NCBI GenBank assembly: GCA_030761205.1
Contig: JAULJL010000024.1
Location: forward strand, 17,721,122-17,785,121
DNA: 64,000 bases
Origin: Fremontodendron californicum
Lineage: Eukaryota; Streptophyta; Magnoliopsida; Malvales; Malvaceae
Direction: 5' to 3'
Shown here: positions 55,737 to 64,000 of the stretch, piece after piece
How the letters are laid out: the number at the start of each line of letters is the position of its first letter
Position numbering within the stretch: the stretch's first letter is position 1
Made by a program: the position numbers and the translations under genes
Notes under the pieces: model-generated
Told to the model about the DNA's origin: nothing
The model's database searches: none
Seen by the model: the letters and a program-made list of their open reading frames with translations, nothing else

Positions 55737-57545
55737 TTGATAAACAGAAAAAGGCAAAAGATTAACACTAGCACCAAGATCAAGCAATGCACGTTCTATT
55801 CTAGTGTTTCCAATGATGCATGAGATTGTTGGACATCCAGGATCTTTGAATTTTGGTGGAGTAAGGTGCTGAATGATTGAGCTCACACTTTCCGTCAAAA
55901 ATGCTTTCTTTTGTACATTATGTTTCCTTTTAACTGTGCACATGTCCTTCAAAAATTTAGCATAAGATGGAACTTGTTTGATTGCATCCAATAAAGGAAT
56001 GTTAATCTTAACTTGTTTGAAAAGTTCATAAATTTCTGCATTTTGATTCAAATTCTTTATTGTTTGCAACCTTTGAGGAAAAGGAGCAGGATGCATACCT
56101 TTTTCTTTGTCCAAATTTTCAAGAAGTTCAGACTTACCATCATCCTTACCATTACTTTTCGGAGGGGAAAGAGGATCTTGGTCTTTTGATGGAATCTTTT
56201 TGTCAATTGCCTTTCCACTTCGAAGAGTTGTGATAGAACTGGCATTTTCCTGTTGAGTTTCATTGGAGCAAGAAACAAGACATTGAGTAGAAGGGTTAGG
56301 CTGAGGTTGAGCAGGAAACTTACCTTTTTCTTGAGTGCGTAATGAAGCTGTCAATGTGGACAAGGTGTTTTTGATCTCATTGATGTCCTGTGAAGTCCGG
56401 TTATTCACATTTGCTTGTGTTTGCATGAATGCTTGCAATGTCTCTTCCAAGGTTTGTACACGTGAAGGTTGATAGGAAAAAGTGTTGCCCGGCTTTTGAG
56501 ATTGTGGTACCTGAACATGATTATTATTCCGCCAACTGAAGTTGGGATGATTTCTCCATTCAAGGTTATACGTTTCAGAGTAAGGAGAAGGAAAAGGCTT
56601 TTTAAATGTGTTTATGGAATTTACTTGATCATGCAACGCTTCTTTAAGAATGGGAATGTTTGGACATTCAGAAGTGGGGTGTCCCATGATTTCACAAATT
56701 CCACAACTTTCATCATTTTTAACCGTTTTGACTTCTTTTACTTCTCTAAGTTCCATGGCTTCAATCTTTCTAGCCAAATTAGCTACTTTAGCTTTTATCT
56801 CATCTTCTTGACTAAAATGATATTTTCCTCTGTTAGAAACAACATTAGATCTATTGGAACTTTCAGAGGAATTATCTGTGTGCCAGGCTTGAGAGTTATC
56901 TGCCAAATGGTCTAGGTAGTCAAAGGCTTCTTCAGGTTCTTTTTCTAGAAACTCACCGTTACACATTGTTTCAACAAATTGTTTAGTTTCGGGAGTTAAA
57001 CTTTCATAAAAGAAACTAATAAGACGCCATTTTTCAAAACCATGATGTGGACAAGAACTCAACAAATCTTTAAAACGCTCCCAGCACTGAAAAAATGCTT
57101 CATTTTGATTTTGATTGAAATTTTGAATCTGTCTTTTCAAAGCAGTAGTTTTATGTGCTGGGAAAAATTTCTTTAGAAACTCAGTTTGTAATTCTTGCCA
57201 TGTGCCAATTGACCTTGGTTTTAAATTATGAAGCCAAATTTTTGCTTTATCTTTTAAAGAAAAAGGAAATAATTTTAGCTTGACAATTTCATTTGTACAT
57301 TGTTGGTCATTAAAGGTGACACATACATCTTCGAAGTCTTTTAGAAACGAGTAAGCACTTTCCGATTCTAACCCATGGAAATTTGGAAGCAAAGCTATCA
57401 TACCTGGTTTAAAACGAAAGTTGTTTGCATTGAGAGGAAAAATAAAACAAGAGGGTGATGAGCTTCGAGTTGGTTGCAAGTAGTCACGCATGGTGCGTAC
57501 TTGTCTGTTCTCATCTTCAGCATGAACACTTTCATTGTCAGCCAT
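55734..57545 (-). CDS. Athila gag and protease active site
   Basis: I start at MADNESVHAEDENRQVRTMR (57545). The frame is open to 57638 but the extra 31 residues look like leader. Gag includes RDYLQPTRSSSPSCFIFP, FHGLESESAYSFLKDFEDVC, KDKAKIWLHNL and TWQELQTEFLKKFFPAHKT of the retrotransposon gag family, and the zinc knuckle CGICEIMGHPTSEC (CX2CX4HX4C, near 56700). The protease has RALLDLGASVNLLPFSVYQ with D-L-G-A-S, the Athila form of the active site. The frame ends in TAG (55734-55736) directly after CAA, and the same frame continues as LGLGELKETPVTLQLADRS, so only one codon separates it from pol. Confidence 0.93.
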   Translation of the reverse strand: MADNESVHAEDENRQVRTMRDYLQPTRSSSPSCFIFPLNANNFRFKPGMIALLPNFHGLESESAYSFLKDFEDVCVTFNDQQCTNEIVKLKLFPFSLKDKAKIWLHNLKPRSIGTWQELQTEFLKKFFPAHKTTALKRQIQNFNQNQNEAFFQCWERFKDLLSSCPHHGFEKWRLISFFYESLTPETKQFVETMCNGEFLEKEPEEAFDYLDHLADNSQAWHTDNSSESSNRSNVVSNRGKYHFSQEDEIKAKVANLARKIEAMELREVKEVKTVKNDESCGICEIMGHPTSECPNIPILKEALHDQVNSINTFKKPFPSPYSETYNLEWRNHPNFSWRNNNHVQVPQSQKPGNTFSYQPSRVQTLEETLQAFMQTQANVNNRTSQDINEIKNTLSTLTASLRTQEKGKFPAQPQPNPSTQCLVSCSNETQQENASSITTLRSGKAIDKKIPSKDQDPLSPPKSNGKDDGKSELLENLDKEKGMHPAPFPQRLQTIKNLNQNAEIYELFKQVKINIPLLDAIKQVPSYAKFLKDMCTVKRKHNVQKKAFLTESVSSIIQHLTPPKFKDPGCPTISCIIGNTRIERALLDLGASVNLLPFSVYQ

Positions 57546-57722
57546 GGTAGGAGTTGTATTAGAAAGATTACCTGAAAAAGTTTCACAATAAAATCTAACT
57601 AAACGACGAGATCTAAAATCACGTCGCCAAACAAGCATAAAACAAAGTTACTATACAGAATAGGCGGTATAACCAGCCAATAAAAATAAATATACTTATA
57701 AACTTATATACTTAGTATTGCT

Positions 57723-57740
57723 TCCCCGGCAACGGCGCCA
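57723..57740 (-). promoter_or_regulatory. Athila primer-binding site
   Basis: In element sense TGGCGCCGTTGCCGGGGA lies 6 nt after the 5' LTR. This is the PBS characteristic of Athila elements (reported as tRNA-Asp type). Confidence 0.92.
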
Positions 57741-57746
57741 AAAACT

Positions 57747-59227
57747 TGATGGAGACTCAATTAAGAGTTGTAAACCCAAGTGCAGGTTATGTTCAAGTAA
57801 TAAATTCTCGGGTGTCCGAGGTCGAACCACAGGGAAGCGTACTAGTAAGTATAAGTTTATAAATATATAAGAAAAAGAAAGTAAACAATATATTAGGAGA
57901 TCAACAACAAAATAAGATAAACAAGATATTAGAGAACAAAATAAACAAAATATAAAAGAAATTAAACAAGATATAAAAAACAATAAGAAAAGATGTTGAG
58001 GTTAGAGAATCCACTCTTGGTGTTATGCTAAGATTAATCTTGTTTTATTACACAATTGAAATCCACACATAAGGGAGGTTCCAATCGGAAGGTTTAGCAA
58101 TTCAGTCCAAATTGTCCAACGTCCATAGCATATGATATTATGTTCATTTGGTGTCCTCAAAACTCATAAAAAGAGTCCAAGCATTCCTTATGCCAAGTTA
58201 TATGTCTACAACAAATCAAGGTTATGAAACCAAGCATTTACTGTGCCATTTTCATTGTCAATAATGAATCAAGATCTCTACTTTGCAAGTATGATTTTAA
58301 ACCAAAAGAAAATATTATCTATACTAGTGCTTATAAATGATGATTCATTTTAGCTCATGTTTAAGAGACTAACCTTAGCATTTACCAAGAGCTTCACCTC
58401 ATCACCTCAACAATATGATTAGAAACACATACTAGATATGAATAAAATGAAAAGAAATGTAAGAAGAAAAAGAAGACTAGAGAAAGGAAAGAAAAAGAAA
58501 ACTTAGAGAATTTTATTACAATGGCTATCCTACCAATGTATCAATGTATCCCAATACTCATCCAAGGCCCTCTATTTATACACATTTTGGAGGGCTAAAT
58601 GACAAGAGACAAGCTTTACAAATTTCAAAGGTAGGTATAATAGGTGGGTGCATTTTTCTAACAATTTTCGTCATATTGTATGACAATTCTGATCAGCCAG
58701 CTTGATGGTCGATTTTGTCAATGTTGGAGGCTCGATCTGATAAAATGGTCTTCTAGAAAAATATACCCCTATCAGTTACGGATCCATAGCCGTTGGAATC
58801 AGATCATTTGCGCACGTGGATCGGAAGATATGGTCAAAATACCAAAACGGTGCAGAACAGACGTCATTGCACATCAGCCAACTTGATGGTCGATTTCGCT
58901 AGGGAAAACGACTCCGTTTCAAGCAGTGTAAAACATGAAAAAGATAGATATGCCTCTTAGCTTTGCAGGGATACAAAGTTCAGCCTTATTGCTTCAGTGA
59001 AACTCGAGATATAGCTGATATGGCAAAAGGTGTCGGAACTGGAACTGAACTGGATTTGCCCTTAATTCTAGTAATCTGAAATCACTCAAAGAAACTTGTG
59101 AAAAACACCAAATTACATAAAAATATAAAAGATCATAAACACAATTAGACTAAACAATAATAACTCGTATTTGACACAAAACAATAATAAAACATAACTA
59201 AAAACTATATAATTATACGAGTTATCA
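57747..59227 (-). repeat. 5' LTR of the Athila element
   Basis: 1481 bp, apparently identical to the left LTR. In element sense a TATA box TATAAATAG is at 58572-58580, the likely promoter of the genomic transcript. Confidence 0.95.
58572..58580 (-). promoter_or_regulatory. TATA box of the Athila 5' LTR
   Basis: TATAAATAG is flanked by GTG and AGGG in element sense. The copy in the 3' LTR is at 48348-48356. Confidence 0.6.
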
Positions 59228-59232
59228 CTTTC

Positions 59233-60234
59233 GAATATTCTTTCTTTTAATTGCTTCTCTGCTTTCTCTTCTTGATGGGATTGGTTGGCTTTTATTTTTC
59301 ATGCTTTGGCGTCTTAGAATCGTTATATAGAAGACATATGCAAAATATTTTGTGATTGACCGAAACTTCATATATATGCAACTATTGGCATTTCAATATG
59401 TTTCGGTTATAGAAAGCCGCCGTTTCATGCAAGGTTGAAAGTGTTAGTAATGAAGATTTATTAAGTGACAGTATATTTATATACGTGGTTAAATTTATTA
59501 TATAATATATATATATAAGAAGTATCTATATATTTATGATTCTTACTTGATGGTAAATCATGAATTCGGTCCTGCCGAATCGTTTTGATGTTTTGATTGA
59601 AATGTTTTGATGGAGTTCTTAATTGTATATATAGTTACTTGCTGTTAGTAATTTAGAATATTGTTTCTTTATTATTATATTTAGTTGCCGAGATTTTCTT
59701 TGTCTCTGCAACTACTGCAAGCAGCACAAGACAATAAAGAAACTTGCAATGCACCGTTTTATATATGGCAAAGTTTGGTTATTAAAATCGTTTCATTGCA
59801 TGGTTGTTTTATTGTGTTCAGATTCTGTTTAGCATTTTTATATTGCATTTATAAATTTTGCCTAATGTGGCTGACCATAATGTTGGATTGGCTATAAGGA
59901 ATTTTTCTTAGCATTGTGATTCGGTCTTGAGGAAGTATATTTGCAATTTCCTGATTTGCTATGTTTAGTATATATATTGAGATATATATATATTGTGATC
60001 ATTTGTAGAGCATTTATATATATTTATAACTATTGGCAGCTTATATACATTTATTATTATACATAGTTACGTTTGTATAATATATATGTGATTGGAATAG
60101 ATATATATTTCTGTGAACATATATTTGTTTGTATATATGTGTTTGTAATATATATTCTATTTATATATGTGTATTTATATACATATATTCTAAATATATG
60201 TATATAAAGGTGATCTTGTTATTTTAAATAACAG
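59233..60234 (+). other. Copia leader, part 2
   Basis: AT-rich, with many TATATA runs, up to the gag start codon at 60235. Joined across the Athila insertion the leader is about 1.8 kb. No gene was seen. Confidence 0.6.
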
Positions 60235-61090
60235 ATGGCAGAATGGTCTACCGTAAATGCAAGTGCACTTGTATCGTCAATGCCACCACATGTTACACAT
60301 GGTGAGAGACCCGAGAAGTTCAGTGGTTTGAACTTCAAACGATGGCAGCATAACATGCTGTTCTATTTAAACACTCTGAACCTAGCTCGGTTTTTATGGG
60401 AGGAGGCCCCGGTTCCTAAAGAGGGAGAGACCGATCCTACAGCTGTAGTTTCTGTGCAAGCATGGAAGCATTCTAAGTTCCTATGCAAGAACTATATCCT
60501 CAATGAATTGGACAACATGTTATACAACATGTTTAGCCCAATCAAAACAGCTAGAGAGCTGTGGGAGTCCTTAGAAAAAAAAATACAGAATCAAGGATGT
60601 CGGCACAAAGAAATTTGTGGTTGGCCGATTTTTGGATTTTAAAATGGTGGACTCCAAAATCGAGATCAGTCAAGTCCAAGAATATCAGCTGATCCTTCAT
60701 GAGATTACTGCCGAATGAATGATTCTTAGTGAATCATTTGAAACGGCAGCTTTAATAGAGAAACTCCCTCCTTCGTGGAAGGATTTTTAGAACTATCTAA
60801 AGCACAAAAGAAAGGAGATGACTCTAGAGGACTTGATCGTTCGGTTAAGGATCGAGGAGGATAATCGTGGTTCAGAGGAAAGGGTTAAAGCTCAGACCAT
60901 GGAAACCAAGGCGAATGTTGTTGAACATTCACACAAAACCAACAAGAGAAAATTTGTTGATTCTAGTTCTTTCCAAGTTAATAAGGGAACGGATTTCAAG
61001 AAGTTCACGATAACTTGTTTCATATGTAACAAGCCCGATCATCGAGCAAAGGACTACCTACAGAACAATAAAAGAGCTCAAGCCAACTTA
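60235..61090 (+). pseudogene. Copia gag (broken)
   Basis: It starts MAEWSTVNASALVSSMPPHV, then GERPEKFSGLNFKRWQHNML and FYLNTLNLARFLWEEAP, the gag signature of one Copia group. After YNMFSPIKTARELWESLEKK the frame shifts near 60585 and continues as FVVGRFLDFKMVDSKI, with stops near 60716 and 60788. An open piece from 60818 (MTLEDLIVRLRIEEDNRGSE) leads to the zinc knuckle CFICNKPDHRAKDY, whose last Cys has become Tyr. Not functional. Confidence 0.85.
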
Positions 61091-62200
61091 GTTGATGACA
61101 ATGAGATTGAGCTTGCTGTTGTAGTGTCACAAGTGAACATGGTAGAAAAAAGCCCTAAGACATGGTGGGTTTATACCGGTGTCACTTGTCACTTTTGTTC
61201 TGATAGAAAGAGTTTGTCCGAGTATATAAAAGCAATATTTATGAGAAACTCTTCGGTTTGTAAGGTACGAGGCCATGGGAAGGTGGTACTCAAGATGACC
61301 TCTGGGAAAGAACTAACTTTGAACAATATTGTTCATGCTCTTGAAATTCTAAAGAATTTGGTTTCCGACTCTCTGTTGAGCAAGAACGGGTTTAGGCTTG
61401 TTTTCGAGTCTGATAAAATTGTACTCACTAAAAGTGAGATGTTTGTGGGTAGAGGATACTTCTGTGATGGGCTTTTTAAGCTCAATGTATGGCTGTTGTG
61501 CCAAAGAACAAAGAATAATAATTAAATTATTTCTTATGTTTATTTGGTGGTATCCTCTAACATATGGCATGATAGATAAGGTCATGTGTTTTACAAGACC
61601 TTGCAGAGAATCAGCAATTTGGATTTGGATTTGCTTCAGCAAATTGTTTTTGATAAAAAAAAAAAAAATCACAAATGGAAAATTTGTGTAGAATCCAAAT
61701 TGGCTAAGGCTCATTTCTATTCGGTAGAAAGAATAAGTAAACCTCTAGATTTAATTCACACTGATTTATGTGACTTAAAGTTTGTGCAAACTAGAGGTGA
61801 TAAAAAGATATTGTTATGTCTATTTGCTAAGAAGCAAAGACGAGACCTTGGAAGTTTTTAAACTCTTTAAAAATGAGGTTGAAAATCAACTAAGTAAGAT
61901 AATAAGGAGTGATAAAGGTGGTGAATATGGTTCATTATTTAATGAATTCTGTTCAAAAAATGGTTTCATCCATTAAACCACTGCTCCTTATTCACCTCAA
62001 CAAAATGGTATTGCATAATGCAAGAACCGAACGTTGAATGAAATGATGAACGCTTTGTTGATAAGTTCAGGGTTACCTCAGAACTTGTGGGGGGAGGCTA
62101 TTTTAATAGCTAATTATATTTTAAATAAAATATCCCACAAGAAATCAGACAAGACACCATATGGAAGGGTCAAAGACCATCCTAAAAATACATGAAAGTG
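61091..62200 (+). pseudogene. Copia protease and integrase (broken)
   Basis: The protease start reads TWWVYTGVTCHFCSD. The catalytic Asp of the usual D-T/S-G-A is Tyr and A is V, so it is dead. The GAG-pre-integrase and integrase parts follow in shifting frames: CVESKLAKAHFYSVERISKP, LDLIHTDLCDLKFVQTRG, FKNEVENQLSKIIRSDKGGE, YSPQQNGIA and NEMMNALLISSGLPQNLWGE. The frame stops at 61522, again near 61974 (after NGFIH) and within the later part. An A-run at 61661-61672 marks a frame break. Confidence 0.85.
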
Positions 62201-62620
62201 TAGGGGTGTCTTGCGAAGGTATAAGTTTCTCCGACTTAAAAGGTCATGATAGGACCTAGAATTGTGTTCGGTACATTATTTGATGGGATCATTACCTAGT
62301 CCTTGAGGGCAAGAGAAGGACATGTGAGAAAATGTCAACTTTATGCAACAAGGGTACTTGGGTATGATCTTGTCATCAATGAGGGTATCGACATAGTAAG
62401 TGGGGAAGAGTGACATGGTATGGTATCGGCATGCCTTGGTGCTACCATGACTACCCCGTTGTGAAGCGGAGGATGAAACCTTGTCCATGAGATCAATGAT
62501 CCTTGATGGTGCCAAGAGTGGCACAGACCCTGAAAGTAAACCATTAGGTTGTAAATGAATGTAAAGACATAACATACTCAGTTAGCAAACTGAGTAAATT
62601 TATAAGTATTCTTGGAAAGG
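62201..62620 (+). other. junction where Copia RT is missing
   Basis: Between the end of integrase and the RNase H remnant there are about 420 bp where RT (normally over 700 bp) should be. I recognise no RT motif on either strand. The RT was deleted or replaced. Confidence 0.55.
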
Positions 62621-63155
62621 ATACTGGATGGCCATTGTGGGGGTACTTAGATATTTAAGATACACCTAAAGTTATGGACTGCACTACACAAGATATCCAG
62701 ATGCAAAATGGATATTCAATACTAAAGATTTCAAATCCACTAACGGATTTCTCTTTATTATTGGAGAAGCTGCAGTATTTTGGAAATCTTCTAAACAAAC
62801 GTGAATAGCCAGATTTACCATGGAATCTGAAGTTATAGCTTTAGATAAAGCTGGAGAAGAAGCGCAATGGCTTCGAAAGTTTAGAAGATATTTCAATTTG
62901 GCCGAAACCCGTGCCTGCAATTTATATACATTGCGATTGCCAATCTGCAATTGGTAGGGCACATAGTTGTTTATAACGGTAAATCTCAACACATTCGTTG
63001 AAGACATAATACCGTTAGACAGTTGCTCTCAAATGAAATTATCTCTTTTGATAATGTAAAATCAAAGGATAATATTGCGGATCCGCTTATGAAAAGTTTT
63101 AATAAGAGAGCAAGTATATCATCGAGGGGAATGGGTCTTAAGCCTATAAATTAAA
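62621..63155 (+). pseudogene. Copia RNase H remnant
   Basis: Pieces in shifting frames: AIVGVLRYLRYT, PDAKWIFNTKDFKSTNGFLF, ARFTMESEVIALDKAGEEAQ and WLRKF (with the active-site Glu context), CDCQSAIGRAHS, HNTVRQLLSNEI, VKSKDNIADPLMKSF and SSRGMGLKPIN, the typical Copia RNase H end. There are stops in each frame. Confidence 0.82.
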
Positions 63156-63743
63156 GTTACATAGTGGAAACCCAACCTAGCTGACTGGAGATCCCAAGAT
63201 CTAGGTTCAAAAGGGACAACTAAATTATGTAACTGAGTGTAAGCACTAAAAGAGTTAAACACTCTTATCCATTCCTATGATGATTTAGTGCTGCCTGCAA
63301 ATAAGGTAGGATAAGCTATGCTTTTAATGATTCTTATAGCTTGATAAATAATCAAGTGGGGTATTGCAGGATACTCTTAATGAGCAATCACCTATTATGA
63401 GTAAGAAACGTGGCCACTTCTATGAGAATTGATCAGGCTAAATTCTCTAGAGTACTCATAAGAAACCAGGAAGTGTCCGAGGCCAAAATGGACACAACCG
63501 TGAGAACCGAAGATGTTCGAAGGGGAATTGTGTGATAATTATTGTCTTGGTTTACACTAAAGGCTGAATAGTTCAAGACATCATGTTCACTAGTTAGCCG
63601 AGTAAATCCGATAATTATTCACTATGGAAGGTTCAAAGCCAAAAGCTACCTATCTTGATGCAATTACTCTTCAAAGAAAGTCTCTCTCAAACTTCAAATC
63701 AGTTCATCATTTTAATCAGATAATTTCCATTCATGTGGGGGAT
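63156..63743 (+). other. Copia 3' UTR with polypurine tract
   Basis: Non-coding. GTGGGGGAT (63735-63743) directly precedes the 3' LTR and is the PPT. A 64-residue open frame that crosses into the LTR is chance. Confidence 0.7.
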
Positions 63744-64000
63744 TGTTGGATATCAATGTTTTATTTTGAGTGTATATATACGAAATACGTATTCCAATAC
63801 GTAGGTTGTCGTAATTAGATACACGGTGTATAATTAAGGTACACAATTGATATTATGTTTGAATGAAAATTAATCTCAAAGGTACCCACTTGAAGAGGAA
63901 GAAGACTGATCATTACATGTCTGTTCGGACCAATTTTATCCCAAAGGATGTGTCTGTTCTGATCAAACAGGTTCCATCCAATTGATGTGTCTTTTCCGAA
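63744..64000 (+). repeat. 3' LTR of the Copia element, cut by the window end
   Basis: The first 257 bp match 46117-46373 with one substitution seen (TATATATAC against TATATATAT). Confidence 0.9.

Larger units (their letters stand above)
47523..59227 (-). mobile_element. young Athila retrotransposon carrying LOG and CRP-like cargo genes
   Basis: LTRs of equal length (1481 bp) lie at 47523-49003 and 57747-59227, with a perfect 5-bp target duplication CTTTC (47518-47522 and 59228-59232). By eye I found no difference between the LTRs, so insertion is recent. The PBS TGGCGCCGTTGCCGGGGA is the Athila type. In element sense: PBS, gag-protease, one amber codon, RT, RNase H, integrase, CRP-like ORF, LOG ORF, 3' non-coding region, PPT. 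No usual env-like ORF was seen. All four coding parts are otherwise open, unlike every other element in the window. Confidence 0.95.
46117..64000 (+). mobile_element. Copia retrotransposon, coding-dead, continuing past the window end
   Basis: The 5' LTR (46117-46737) and the start of the 3' LTR (63744 to the window end) share TGTTGGATATCAATG and the following 257 bp with one difference that I can see (near 46155). The PPT lies before the 3' LTR and the genes run on the plus strand. Gag, protease, integrase and RNase H remnants are present, and the RT is missing. The right end and second target site lie outside the window. The Athila element sits in its leader. Confidence 0.88.

Noticed and set aside
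1..64000. CRISPR arrays, bacterial operons, tRNA or rRNA genes, organelle DNA inserts
   Set aside because: None seen. The content is plant nuclear repeats and the tandem repeats lack CRISPR spacing.

Overview
The window is nuclear DNA of a flowering plant with a repeat-rich genome. The evidence is a set of plant-specific LTR retrotransposon lineages (Tat, Athila, a chromodomain Gypsy, two Copia lineages), Helitron-like ends, a hAT-type MITE and intron-broken plant gene remnants. I cannot name the species. Almost nothing here is ordinary host gene space. The window is three stacks of nested insertions, and I could close five target-site duplications exactly: GTTAT, ATGTG, ATGTA, CTTTC and the 8-bp CTCATGAC.

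Stack 1 (1-26056): a decayed RPA1-like gene (exons 2189-3506 and 25418-25805), possibly Helitron cargo because a Helitron-type 3' end lies at 26031-26056. It is split by an old Tat-type solo LTR (3585-6156 plus 24653-25387). That LTR is itself split by a complete 18.5-kb Tat retrotransposon on the minus strand (6157-24647) with 3.1-kb LTRs, dual RNase H, an upstream ORF1 with a plant-mobile/DUF7745-type domain, and tandem hairpin repeats in its 3' UTR. All of its genes are broken.

Stack 2 (26057-46116): Helitron-like AT-rich repeats with a recurring 33-bp palindrome, interrupted by a gag-only SIRE/Maximus-like Copia on the minus strand (26422-42829). That Copia carries a decayed Tekay/Del-like chromovirus (28628-38295, minus). 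A 637-bp hAT MITE (43728-44364) sits in one palindrome. An alpha-mannosidase gene fragment (44800-45002, minus) and a non-coding stretch rich in TGAGTCA motifs follow.

Stack 3 (46117-64000): a plus-strand Copia with coding-dead genes but nearly identical LTRs, running off the window end. A young 11.7-kb Athila element (47523-59227, minus) is inserted in its leader. The two 1481-bp Athila LTRs look identical by eye. Gag-pol is open except for one amber codon.

The most unusual finding is in the Athila element. Downstream of integrase, where Athila elements usually carry an env-like ORF or nothing, it has two intact ORFs in the same orientation. One is a basic, cysteine-rich protein whose basic-motif/zinc-finger layout resembles the nucleic-acid-binding CRPs of carlaviruses. 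The other is an intronless LOG-family (cytokinin-activating phosphoribohydrolase) gene. A retrotransposon equipped with a cytokinin-activation enzyme and a virus-like CRP is, as far as I know, undescribed.
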